From: DASRJX01 sp035649235
GTDB taxonomy: Bacteria > Acidobacteriota > Polarisedimenticolia > Gp22-AA2
Length of the DNA stretch: 15,990 bases
Assembly: GCA_035649235.1 (NCBI GenBank)
Contig: DASRJX010000243.1
Location: 1 to 15,990 of the forward strand
Reading direction: 5' to 3'
The notes beneath the pieces were generated by a model, which made no database searches, was not told the origin of the DNA, and worked only from the letters and a program-made list of their open reading frames with translations. Both the position numbers and the translations under genes were made by a program. Every line of letters starts with the position of its first letter. The stretch's first letter is position 1. Positions 7,520-14,912 of the stretch are shown here, piece after piece.

Positions 7520-8242
7520 TCAGGTCGCAGCGACCGCCGTGACCAGGACGACGACCGCCTGGTCTCCGCCCTCGAGGTGCGAGGCGCCGAGGACGACGGT
7601 CTGGCCGGGATCGATCGTGAAGGAGGTCTCGATGACCGTGCGCCGGGTCTGGTGGTCGCCGACCTGCTCCCACTTGGCGCGCGTCATCTCGAACGAGCGG
7701 ATGAGGAGGGGTGAGGCCGGGTCAGCCCCTCCGTCCATCCGGAGCTGTGCCTCGAAACCGTTTTCCGGGTCGCCGAGTGCGATCTTGCCGCGCTCAGTCG
7801 TGGTCAGGAGCCCCTGCTCCAGCAGGCGATAGCCCTTGTACGGAAGCAGCCGGCTCGATTCATCGAGAGCGCGGGCCGCGCCTTCGGGGAGGTCCGCCCG
7901 CGGCAGGCGCTCCATGCCGGCCTCCAGGATCATGATGTGGAAGGTCTGCGAGCGCGGCGGCACGTCGACCTGTCGCAGGAGATCGGCCACCTTCGCCTGC
8001 GCCTCGGCCGAGGCGGTCACCGTCATGACCGTGTCGTTCACGATGTTGATCCGGCACCCGCTGTCGATCGCCTGGCAGGGATCGCGCACCAGGTTGGACG
8101 CCTGGGCAGCGGGGTTGAAGTTGAGGACGTACACCTTCGCATCCCCGCGCGCGGGCATAGGCTCCGCTGCCGCCCCGGCGTTCCCGAGGCACATCACACC
8201 TGTGAGCAGCGTTGCGGCCGTTGGAATCATGCGTCGGATCAT
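7520..8242 (-). CDS. Exported protein with secretin-like N1 and C-terminal segments
   Basis: The protein has 240 residues from the ATG at 8242, chosen because GGGAGGGA sits just upstream and a signal peptide follows at once (residues 1-25, TAATLLTGVMCLGNAGAAA). Residues 37-93 (KVYVLNFNPAAQ, then INIVNDTVMTVTASAEAQAKVADLLRQVD) match the short N1/NolW-type domain of secretins. Residues 99-107 (QTFHIMILE) and 201-236 (TVIETSFTIDPGQTVVLGAS, then VVVLVTAV) resemble strands at the end of secretin barrels. The middle (LLPYKGYRLLEQGLLTT) is a pattern I recall in unnamed exported proteins. At 240 residues it cannot make a full secretin, which is about 600. It may be an accessory periplasmic protein. 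No secretion genes are adjacent. Divergent from the protease gene at 8459. Confidence 0.7.
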   Translation of the reverse strand: MIRRMIPTAATLLTGVMCLGNAGAAAEPMPARGDAKVYVLNFNPAAQASNLVRDPCQAIDSGCRINIVNDTVMTVTASAEAQAKVADLLRQVDVPPRSQTFHIMILEAGMERLPRADLPEGAARALDESSRLLPYKGYRLLEQGLLTTTERGKIALGDPENGFEAQLRMDGGADPASPLLIRSFEMTRAKWEQVGDHQTRRTVIETSFTIDPGQTVVLGASHLEGGDQAVVVLVTAVAAT

Positions 8243-8458
8243 CGTCGTCCCTCCCTGGGGCGTTCGACCCCATCGGATTGCGGAAGCGGGGTCGAGGACC
8301 TGTGCCATCCGCCTGCCCCACCCCGTCGAGAGCCGGCGCCGCCCGCACATCCCCTTTACGCGCGAGACTCGTGGGGCGTTGGATCGACGGGACCTTTTTC
8401 CGCTCCCTTTCCGTATGACATCATCGAATCCAGGGGACTATCCACCGAAGGAGGGACG
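8243..8458. promoter_or_regulatory. Divergent intergenic region
   Basis: These 216 bases separate two divergent exported-protein genes and must hold both promoters. I could not find convincing -35/-10 pairs; TATGAC at 8414-8419 is a possible rightward -10 with no good -35. Both ends carry the same ribosome-site context in mirror orientation (GGAGGGACGA before each ATG). Confidence 0.4.
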
Positions 8459-10345
8459 ATGCTCAGGACGGTGTCTTGCGGCTTCCTCGTCATGTCGCTG
8501 CTCGGGATCTGTCTGGCGGCCGCCGCGGCCTCCGCCGCGCCCTCCGCCGCTCCCGCGCCGGCCACCGAAAGCGCCGCCGACGTCCTGGCGCAGGCCAGAA
8601 AGGCCACCGGAGGGGACGCCTGGAAGGATGTCCGCTCCTTCCACACCACGATCCGGCTCGAAACGGGCGGCCTGACCGGCACGGCCGAGTCCTGGGACGA
8701 CGTCCTCACAGGGCGCTACGTGGACCGCTACGCGCTCGGGCCGGCGACCGGGGCGGGGGGCTTCGACGGCATCATCGTCTGGTCCCAGGACTCCTCGAAG
8801 CAGGTGCGCGCGGAGGAGGGCGGTGACGAGCGCGAAGCGGCGGCGAACGAGGCCTACCGGCGCTGCCTGGCCTATTGGTTCCCGGAGCGCCGCCAGGCCA
8901 CCGTCGAGCTTCTGGCCGATCAGCAGGAAGAGGGCCGGCGCTTCCGGGTCGTGCGGATCACACCGCAGGGCGGGAGGCCGTTCGACTTCTGGATCGACGC
9001 CGCCACGGGGCTCATCGATCGCTCGGTGGAGAAGGCGGCCGTCGAGACCCGCACGACCCGTTTTTCCGACTACCGCGAGGTCCGCGGGGTCCGGCTCCCC
9101 TTCGACCTCCGCTCCACGAACGGCGATACGCAGTACGACCAGGTCGTGACGGTCACCTCGATCGAGGTGAACCAGCCGGTGGACGAGGCGCTGTTCCGGA
9201 AGCCTGAGCCGCCGCCGCCTGATTTCCGCATCGCCTCGGGCGGAGCCTCAACGACCGTGCCGTTCGAGCTCCTCAACAATCACATCTACGTCCAGGTGAA
9301 GCTGGACGACCGGCCTCCCGTCCGGCTCCTGTGCGACACGGGCGGCGCGAACATCGTCACCCCCGAGGTCGCGGCCGCCCTCGGGCTGAAGAGCGAGGGG
9401 GCGCTCCAGGGACGGGGGGTCGGGGAGAAGACGCAGGACTTCGGCCTGACCAAGGTGAAGACGGTGCAGATCGGCGACGCCGTGATCTCGGATCAGATGT
9501 TCCTGGTGTTCGACCTCAAAGCACTGGCGAGCGCCGAAGGCGTCCCGCAATCCGGCCTGGTGGGATACGAGGTCTTCAAGCGGTTCGTAACGCGCATCGA
9601 CTACCAGAAGAGCCTCCTCACCCTCACCGTCCCCTCCTCCTTCCAGTACAAGGGTGACGGCATCGCGGTCCCGTTCAAGTTCAACGGGCACACACCCCAG
9701 GTCGAGGGGGAGATCGACGGCATCCCAGGCCTTTTCGACATCGATACGGGCAGCCGCAGCGCGCTCAGCATCCTGAAGCCGTTCTGGGAGAAGCACGGGC
9801 TCGAGGCCCGCTTCGGCGCCCGGCTGGAGGCGGTCACCGGCTGGGGCGTCGGCGGCCCGGCGCGCGCCCGGCTGGCCCGGGCCGGCGTCCTGCGCCTCGG
9901 TGGCGTGACCATCGAGCGTCCCGTGACCGAGCTGTCGACGCAGGTCAAGGGCGCGTTCACCGATCCCTACGTGGCCGGCAACGTCGGAGGGGAGATCCTG
10001 AAGCGCTTCAACGTCACCTTCGATTACGGGAAGCAGGAGATCATTTTCGAGCGCATCCCGGGGCAGGCCGCGGCCTGTGTTTTCGACCGATCCGGGCTCT
10101 GGCTGAACCGGGCGGATCCGGGATTCGAGGTGATCGACGTCGTCCCCGGCGGCCCCGGGGCCGCGGCCGGGATCAAGGTCGGCGATCGGATCCTGGCGAT
10201 CGACGGGCGCGATCCGGAGAAGCTCCCGCTGCCGGAGGCGCGTCGGGAATTCAGAACCCGCCCCGCGGGCACGACCCTCCGGCTCACGGTGCGGACGGAC
10301 GGCGGGACCAGGAAGGTCGACCTGACGCTGAAGGATCTCGTCTAG
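8459..10345 (+). CDS. Exported retropepsin-like aspartyl protease with PDZ domain
   Basis: The protein has 628 residues from the ATG at 8459, set by GGAGGGACG directly before it and a signal peptide at residues 1-27. The frame is open for another 500 bases upstream, but that part is antisense to the neighbour. Residues 38-250 form an outer-membrane-lipoprotein-sorting-like (LolA-like) region (ARKATGGDAWKDVRSFHT, FWIDAATGLIDR, FSDYREVRGVRLPFDLRS). Two retropepsin-like halves follow: LLCDTGGANIVTP with D293-T-G (about 270-395) and GLFDIDTGSRSALS with D429-T-G (about 400-535). A PDZ domain sits at about 555-626 (FEVIDVVPGGPGAAAGIKVGDRILAIDG). Bacterial two-DTG plus PDZ proteins are predicted periplasmic aspartyl proteases. 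The LolA-like half could bind lipid or substrate. Its target is unknown. Confidence 0.85.
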   Translation: MLRTVSCGFLVMSLLGICLAAAAASAAPSAAPAPATESAADVLAQARKATGGDAWKDVRSFHTTIRLETGGLTGTAESWDDVLTGRYVDRYALGPATGAGGFDGIIVWSQDSSKQVRAEEGGDEREAAANEAYRRCLAYWFPERRQATVELLADQQEEGRRFRVVRITPQGGRPFDFWIDAATGLIDRSVEKAAVETRTTRFSDYREVRGVRLPFDLRSTNGDTQYDQVVTVTSIEVNQPVDEALFRKPEPPPPDFRIASGGASTTVPFELLNNHIYVQVKLDDRPPVRLLCDTGGANIVTPEVAAALGLKSEGALQGRGVGEKTQDFGLTKVKTVQIGDAVISDQMFLVFDLKALASAEGVPQSGLVGYEVFKRFVTRIDYQKSLLTLTVPSSFQYKGDGIAVPFKFNGHTPQVEGEIDGIPGLFDIDTGSRSALSILKPFWEKHGLEARFGARLEAVTGWGVGGPARARLARAGVLRLGGVTIERPVTELSTQVKGAFTDPYVAGNVGGEILKRFNVTFDYGKQEIIFERIPGQAAACVFDRSGLWLNRADPGFEVIDVVPGGPGAAAGIKVGDRILAIDGRDPEKLPLPEARREFRTRPAGTTLRLTVRTDGGTRKVDLTLKDLV

Positions 10346-10365
10346 CCCGGATGTCTCACCGGGCT
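10344..10365. terminator. Bidirectional hairpin between convergent genes
   Basis: AGCCCGG (10344-10350) and CCGGGCT (10359-10365) form a perfect 7-bp stem with an 8-base loop. It starts inside the stop codon of the protease gene and ends 8 bases before the stop of the leftward symporter gene, so it can serve both. No T-run is present on either side. Confidence 0.6.
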
Positions 10366-10372
10366 GGCGCCG

Positions 10373-11734
10373 CTACGCGGCCTGGGACGTCTCCTCGGCG
10401 GATCTGTCGAGCTCCCCGCTCCAGAGGTAGCGGCGGGTCTCCCCCACCACAACGCCCGACAGTGCCAGGAGCGACACCAGGTTCGGAATCGCCATGAGGC
10501 CGTTGGCGATGTCGGCGAAGGCCCAGACGGCCGGCAGCGTGGCCACGGAGCCGACCATCACCGCGACGACCCAGAGGACTCTGTAGGGCAGGATCGCGCG
10601 CCCGCCCAGGAGGTACTCCGCCGCCTTCTCGCCGTAGTAGCACCACCCCAGGATGGTGGAGAACACGAAGGTGAGCAGCCCGACCGTCAGGACGATCGGA
10701 CCAATCGTGGGGACATGGCCGAACGACTCCTTCGTGAGCGCGGCGCCCGTCAGGCCCTCCGTCCAGTGTCCGCTGTTGACGGCGACCAGCCCCGTGAGGG
10801 CGCAGACAACGACCGTGTCCCAGAAAGTGCCGGTGGAGGAGACCAGCGCCTGCCGAACCGGGTTCCGGGTCATGGCCGCGGCCGCCACGATCGGTGCGCT
10901 CCCGAGCCCCGACTCGTTGGAGAAGAGCCCCCGGGCGACTCCGTAGCGGATGGCCTCGCGCATACCGGCGCCCATGAAACCGCCGATGGCGGCCTGGCCG
11001 GTGAAGGCACTCTCGACGATCAGGCGCAGCGTGTGCGGCAGGGTCTGCCAGCCCATGACGAGGAGGACGACGCAACCGACGATGTAGAACACCGCCATGA
11101 ACGGAACGAGCACCTCGCAGGTGCGGGCGATGGAACGAATGCCGCCCAGGATCACGACCGCCGTGAACACGGTCATGATGGCGCCGCTCCACCAGGGGGA
11201 GACGTGGAAGGTCTCCTTCACCAGCGTGGAGATGGAATTGGCCTGCACCATGTTGCCGATCCCGAAGGCCGCGACGGCCGTGAGGGCGGCGAAGATCATG
11301 CCCAGCCAGCGCGCGCGCAGGCCGCGCTCCAGGACGTACATCGGACCCCCGGACATCGTTCCTCCCGGGCCCTGGACCCGGTACTTCACCGACAGGACCG
11401 CCTCGGCGTACTTGGTCGAGATGCCGAAGACTCCCGTGAGCCACATCCAGAGCACCGCGCCCGGCCCGCCCGCGCTCACGGCGGTCGCGACGCCGACGAT
11501 GTTCCCCGTCCCGATGGTGGCGGCCAGGGCCGTGGTCAGGGCCCCGAACTGGCTCACGTCTCCCGCTCCCTCGCGATCGCGCCCGAAGGACAGCCGGATC
11601 GCCTGTAAGAGGTACCTCTGGATGAAGCGCAGCCGGATGGTCAGGAACAAGTGCGTGCCGCAGAGGAGCAGAAGGAGCGGAGGGCCCCAGACCAGATCGC
11701 TCGCCGCCGTCAGCGCCTTCTCGATCGCTCCCAT
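10373..11734 (-). CDS. Sodium:alanine/glycine symporter family (AGCS) transporter
   Basis: The protein has 453 residues, the normal length for the family. The ATG at 11734 has a strong GGGAGGAGGG just upstream. About ten to eleven hydrophobic segments are visible. Family signatures are FGALTTALAATIGTGNIVGVA (63-83), GGPGAVLWMWLTGVFGISTKYAEA (89-112), the YRVQGPGGTMSGGPMYVLERGL loop (118-139), SNESGLGSAPIVAAAAMT and ILGWCYYGEKAAEYLLGG. AGCS carriers import alanine, glycine or related amino acids with sodium. The gene follows the FHA gene after 39 bases, so it is probably the last gene of the kinase-FHA-symporter operon. That makes it a candidate target of the signalling module, but only by position. 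Confidence 0.92.
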   Translation of the reverse strand: MGAIEKALTAASDLVWGPPLLLLLCGTHLFLTIRLRFIQRYLLQAIRLSFGRDREGAGDVSQFGALTTALAATIGTGNIVGVATAVSAGGPGAVLWMWLTGVFGISTKYAEAVLSVKYRVQGPGGTMSGGPMYVLERGLRARWLGMIFAALTAVAAFGIGNMVQANSISTLVKETFHVSPWWSGAIMTVFTAVVILGGIRSIARTCEVLVPFMAVFYIVGCVVLLVMGWQTLPHTLRLIVESAFTGQAAIGGFMGAGMREAIRYGVARGLFSNESGLGSAPIVAAAAMTRNPVRQALVSSTGTFWDTVVVCALTGLVAVNSGHWTEGLTGAALTKESFGHVPTIGPIVLTVGLLTFVFSTILGWCYYGEKAAEYLLGGRAILPYRVLWVVAVMVGSVATLPAVWAFADIANGLMAIPNLVSLLALSGVVVGETRRYLWSGELDRSAEETSQAA

Positions 11735-11773
11735 GCCCTCCTCCCGCCGGGAAGTATTAGACCAGGGGCCCGC

Positions 11774-12187
11774 CTACGCCACCTTGATCGCCTTCTCGAT
11801 CACCGCGAACCGCAGGCGGGTGTCCCCCACCCGGATCAGGTCCCAGTGCTTGAGCTTGGCCCGATCGTCCACCCGGCGGCCGTTGACCGAGGTGCCGTTG
11901 GTGCTCGCCAGGTCCCGCAGCACCCAGACGTCGGTCCCGTAGAGGCCGAGCTCCGCGTGCTTGCGGGAGACCTTGGAGTCGTCGATCTCGATGTCGGCCC
12001 CTTCGCGGCCGATGATGTAGACGCCGCCAGAGGACAGCATGAAGGTCCGGCCCGCCGCGGTCCCTTCTTCGATGCGCAGGTAGATGCCGGTGTCGGCCGG
12101 CACCAGGCCCGACTTCATCCGCCTGGGGGCCTGCGCGGCGTCCAGGATGGTTCCCGTCGGATCATTGGTCTTGTCGTCGCTGCTCAT
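11774..12187 (-). CDS. FHA-domain protein
   Basis: The protein has 137 residues from the ATG at 12187, which has GGAGGGA just upstream. A GTG at 12202 in the same frame overlaps the kinase stop (GTGA) and would add five residues. One FHA domain fills residues about 35-130. The phosphothreonine-binding residues are all in place: G60-R61 (YIIGREG), S74 to H77 (SRKH) and N97-G98 (STNGTSVNG). The first 30 residues are a flexible tail with threonines T7, T11 and T13 (DPTGTILD), a plausible site for the neighbouring kinase, as in GarA-like proteins. Between the kinase gene and the symporter gene, it is probably a phospho-dependent adaptor for one of them. It has no membrane segment. Confidence 0.9.
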   Translation of the reverse strand: MSSDDKTNDPTGTILDAAQAPRRMKSGLVPADTGIYLRIEEGTAAGRTFMLSSGGVYIIGREGADIEIDDSKVSRKHAELGLYGTDVWVLRDLASTNGTSVNGRRVDDRAKLKHWDLIRVGDTRLRFAVIEKAIKVA

Positions 12188-12198
12188 CGGTCCCTCCG

Positions 12199-13650
12199 TC
12201 ACTCCACCTTGATCTGGACCGGCCTCCCGAGCGAGCCGCCGGCCGACAGGTGCAGCGTGCGGTTCTCCCCGGGACCGAGATCCACCACGATGGAGTCCTT
12301 GAAAGGCTCCTCCCGTCCTTCCGGCGTCACCTCGGCCTGCAGCTCGTGCTTGCCGGGCGGGATCTTCACCCAGGCCTCGAACTCCTCGCGGTTCTTGCCG
12401 AGCATCCGCGATAGCCCGCCTCCCCCCTGCGGCGCCGCCAGCCGGCGCACGAAGATCGGCTTCCCGTCCAGCCGGAGCAACACGAAGCCCGCCCCGACGG
12501 TGCTCTTGGCCTCGAGCTTCAGGTAGGCGCTCCGCTTGGCGTAGAGGATCGGCACGCCGACCAGGGTCACGAGGAACGGCAGCATCGCCAGGGCGAGCCC
12601 AAAGCGGCCCCTCAGCCCGAAGCGGCGGCGGCCGGGAGCGCTCGTGACCGCCTCAGCGTCCTTCTCCTCCCCCGGCCCGGCGGCCTGGAGCCCGCCTCGA
12701 TCCTCCCCGGACTCGACCAGCCCGCCCGCGCCGCCGGTCGCGCCTTCCCCCGACTCCACCACCGTCGCGACCGAGGTCGCGGGCTCCTGGCGCGGGGCGC
12801 GCGACCGCTTGGAGCTCACGACCGGGCGTCCGGCCTCCTGCAGGGCGGCGCGGAACGCCGCGCCGTTGGCGAAGCGGCGCTTCGGCTCCTTGGCGAGGGC
12901 CTTGTCGAAGAACTTGTCGAGTTCGGATGGCAGGCCGCGCACCGCCTGGCTGACGGGCACGGGCACCGTATGGACCACTGAATAGGCCACCGAGGGGAGA
13001 TCGTCCCCGGCGAAGGGGCGCTTCGAGGTCAGCGCCTCGTACAGGACGACCGAGAGGGAGAACAGATCGCTGCGCGCGTCGACCGCGGCGCCCCGGATCT
13101 GCTCGGGCGACATGTAGGCGGGAGAGCCGACCAGGGCTCCGGTCCGCGTCAGCTCCGAGGCCGGGAAGCGAGCCACGCCGAAGTCGGTGATCTTCACGAG
13201 TCCGTCGGTGTCGCGCACCAGGATGTTGGCCGGCTTGATGTCGCGGTGCACGATCCCGGCCCGGTGGGCGGCGTGCAGGGCGTCCGCGAGGGCGTCCCCG
13301 AACCTGAGCGTCACGTCGACGGACAGCCGGTGGCGGCCGTCGAGCAGTTGCTTGAGGCTGCGGCCCGGCACGTACTCCATGACGATGTAGGGGAAGCCGC
13401 GCACCGTGTCGATCCCTGCGTCGTGGACGGTGACGATGTTCGGATGGGAGAGCGCCGCGGCGGCATGCGCCTCGCGCAGCAGCCGCTCCTCGAACTCCTG
13501 CACGACCTCCTTGGAGATGCCCTCGGGCACCTCGTAGGTTTTCAGGGCGACCCGCCGCCCCAGCTGGGGGTCGCGCGCCAGGAAGACCACACCCATGGCG
13601 CCTTTCCCCACCAGCGCTTCAATCTCGTATCGTCCGATGGACACGCCCAT
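12199..13650 (-). CDS. Membrane-anchored Ser/Thr protein kinase (Hanks type)
   Basis: The protein has 483 residues from the ATG at 13650, where the kinase fold begins (MGVSIGRYEIEALVGKGAMG). An upstream in-frame start at 13758 gives only unlikely arginine-rich residues. The kinase domain covers residues 8-272: glycine loop G15-KGAMG, K37 (VALK), E60 (REAHAAA), HRD at 135-137 with K139 and N142, DFG at 157-159, an activation loop with T168 and T170 (LTRTGALVGSPAYMSPE), and D194 (DARSDLFSLSVVLYEAL). All catalytic residues are present. A linker of about 70 residues rich in E, G and S leads to one membrane segment (350-371, LALAMLPFLVTLVGVPILYA) and an outer domain of about 110 residues with a beta-rich, PEGA-like look (KIPPGKHELQAEVTPEG). 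It is the first gene of an operon with FHA and symporter genes. Confidence 0.93.
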   Translation of the reverse strand: MGVSIGRYEIEALVGKGAMGVVFLARDPQLGRRVALKTYEVPEGISKEVVQEFEERLLREAHAAAALSHPNIVTVHDAGIDTVRGFPYIVMEYVPGRSLKQLLDGRHRLSVDVTLRFGDALADALHAAHRAGIVHRDIKPANILVRDTDGLVKITDFGVARFPASELTRTGALVGSPAYMSPEQIRGAAVDARSDLFSLSVVLYEALTSKRPFAGDDLPSVAYSVVHTVPVPVSQAVRGLPSELDKFFDKALAKEPKRRFANGAAFRAALQEAGRPVVSSKRSRAPRQEPATSVATVVESGEGATGGAGGLVESGEDRGGLQAAGPGEEKDAEAVTSAPGRRRFGLRGRFGLALAMLPFLVTLVGVPILYAKRSAYLKLEAKSTVGAGFVLLRLDGKPIFVRRLAAPQGGGGLSRMLGKNREEFEAWVKIPPGKHELQAEVTPEGREEPFKDSIVVDLGPGENRTLHLSAGGSLGRPVQIKVE

Positions 13651-13880
13651 TCGATGCACGAAGGTCTCGCGCGCGTCCCCCGCCCAATGGCGCGGGACCC
13701 GTCGCCGACCCGGTAGAATCTGTTGTCCGGCGCGGCCCGATTCAAGGTCGTGTCCCAATCCGCGCGCCGCGCCGCCGCCGGCGGTGAAGCCCGGCCGGCG
13801 TCCGGAGGCGGTTTCCGAAACGTGATTTCAGTGCTTGGCGGGGTCGGCCGTAGACGCCTTCGCCTCCGACCATTGACGCC

Positions 13881-13899
13881 GCGTTGACAATGTCAACGC
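13881..13899. promoter_or_regulatory. Perfect 19-bp palindrome, likely operator or activator site
   Basis: GCGTTGACAATGTCAACGC has 9-base arms that match exactly around one central A. It sits 230 bases before the kinase start and 75 before the phosphatase start. A partial copy, TTGAC, lies 11 bases upstream (13873). The centre, about 62-63 bases before the predicted rightward transcription start near 13953, fits an activator site of the class I kind. The TTGACA inside also looks like a -35, but no -10 is at the right distance. Confidence 0.55.
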
Positions 13900-13917
13900 C
13901 TTTTTACAGCGGCGCGC

Positions 13918-13946
13918 GCAACATTTACACGACCGGCGCGTATCAT
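13918..13946 (+). promoter_or_regulatory. Possible activator-dependent promoter of the phosphatase gene
   Basis: TATCAT (13941-13946) matches five of six positions of a -10 box. The region 17 bases before it (13918-13923, GCAACA) is a poor -35, matching three of six. A good -10 with a poor -35 and an upstream palindrome is the usual look of an activated promoter. The transcript would begin near 13953. Confidence 0.35.
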
Positions 13947-13973
13947 CGCCCATCAGTCGATGGGAGGAGCGGC

Positions 13974-14774
13974 GTGGCGACGAATCTGTGGACCGACGTG
14001 GACGCTCTGGCGCGGCTGGCGGACATCACGCGGACGGTCGAAAGTCCCGCGGCCGCGGGAGGGGACGTCGCGGGCGACGCCTGGCTCCCCGACAACCTCG
14101 AGAGCCCCGGCGTCGAGATCGGCTCGGCCGAGCTGCCGGCGCGGGTCGTCAGCGGCGACTTCCACGCGGCCTTCCGGCTCTCGGAGGACACCCTGGCCCT
14201 CACGATCGGGGACATCTCGGGCAAGGGCGTGCCGGCCGGCGTGCTGCGCGCTTTCACCGCGTCCATGGTGCGGAGCGTCTCGTCCTTCAGCGCGTCGCCC
14301 GAGGATGTTCTGAGCCGCGTCAACGCGATGATCTGCGGGGCGCGGCTCGAGGCCCTGTACGCCACCATCTTCCTCGGATGGCTCGACCTGCCGACGGGCC
14401 GGCTGCGCTACGCCAACGCCGGACACCCCCGCCCGTTCCGGATCGCACCGGACCGGTCGGTGCGGCCATTCGGCGAGGTCACCGGCCCCATCCTCGGGAT
14501 CCTGGACAACGTATCGTTCGGGGCCGGCGAGGAGTGGCTCGAGTCCGGCGAGGCGATCGTCCTGTACACGGACGGGGTGACCGAGGCGAGGAACGCCGCG
14601 GGCCGCTTCATCGGACCGCGCGGCCTCTCGCTCCTCCTGGAGCGTCACGCCAGGAAGTCCGCGGGCTCCCTGTGCGCCGCCATCGCCGAAGCGATCGACG
14701 CCAGGGCAGGAAGCCTGCTCCACGACGATGTCACGTTGCTGGCGGCGCGCTTCCGGGGCGCCCTCTCCGCCTGA
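13974..14774 (+). CDS. SpoIIE/RsbU-type PP2C-like serine phosphatase
   Basis: The protein has 266 residues from a GTG at 13974, preferred because GGGAGGAG (13962-13969) is ideally placed; upstream in-frame TTG 13884 and ATG 13890 lack a ribosome site and lie within the palindrome. Metal-binding and catalytic signatures are in order: VVSGDFHAAF with D62 (GGDFYD in relatives), IGDISGKGVPAG (78-89), NAGHPRPF (148-155), VLYTDGVTEARN with D200 (196-207) and DDVTLLAAR (251-259). There is no receiver, PAS or membrane domain, so input must come from another protein. The divergent partner is the kinase operon, so it may reverse kinase or FHA-protein phosphorylation, or act on an anti-sigma antagonist as RsbU does. 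No antagonist gene is in view. Confidence 0.88.
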   Translation: MATNLWTDVDALARLADITRTVESPAAAGGDVAGDAWLPDNLESPGVEIGSAELPARVVSGDFHAAFRLSEDTLALTIGDISGKGVPAGVLRAFTASMVRSVSSFSASPEDVLSRVNAMICGARLEALYATIFLGWLDLPTGRLRYANAGHPRPFRIAPDRSVRPFGEVTGPILGILDNVSFGAGEEWLESGEAIVLYTDGVTEARNAAGRFIGPRGLSLLLERHARKSAGSLCAAIAEAIDARAGSLLHDDVTLLAARFRGALSA

Positions 14775-14912
14775 GAATTCCCGTCCGTCCACACCCACAG
14801 CAGCGCCCATGGTGGTGCGCAGGTTGTGGAACCCGGGCAGCGAGTTGGCGGCTGACGGGGCGGCGCTGGGGGAGATGGTCCGAGCCTACTCGGTGGATGT
14901 CGGACGCTCGCC
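14775..14912. other. Intergenic stretch between phosphatase and transposase genes
   Basis: I see no convincing gene in these 138 bases. A small hairpin (CCGAG 14880-14884, CTCGG 14889-14893) lies 19 bases beyond the transposase stop and could mark its transcript end. One end of the insertion element should fall here, but its terminal repeat cannot be recognised without the other end. Confidence 0.35.

Larger units (their letters stand above)
13651..13973. promoter_or_regulatory. Divergent control region, kinase operon and phosphatase
   Basis: These 323 bases lie between the kinase ATG (leftward) and the phosphatase GTG (rightward). They hold a 19-bp palindrome (13881-13899), a good rightward -10 (TATCAT, 13941-13946) and a purine-rich ribosome site at 13962-13969. 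Leftward, TTGAAT (13745-13740) is a weak -35 with only a poor -10 (CAGATT) 17 bases on. The rest shows no gene. Confidence 0.5.

Noticed and set aside
7937..8458. Upstream extension of the protease frame
   Set aside because: It is antisense to the secretin-like gene; the ATG at 8459 has a strong ribosome site and starts a signal peptide.
13884..13973. Earlier starts (TTG 13884, ATG 13890) for the phosphatase
   Set aside because: They lack a ribosome site and lie within the palindrome; the GTG at 13974 has GGGAGGAG well placed.
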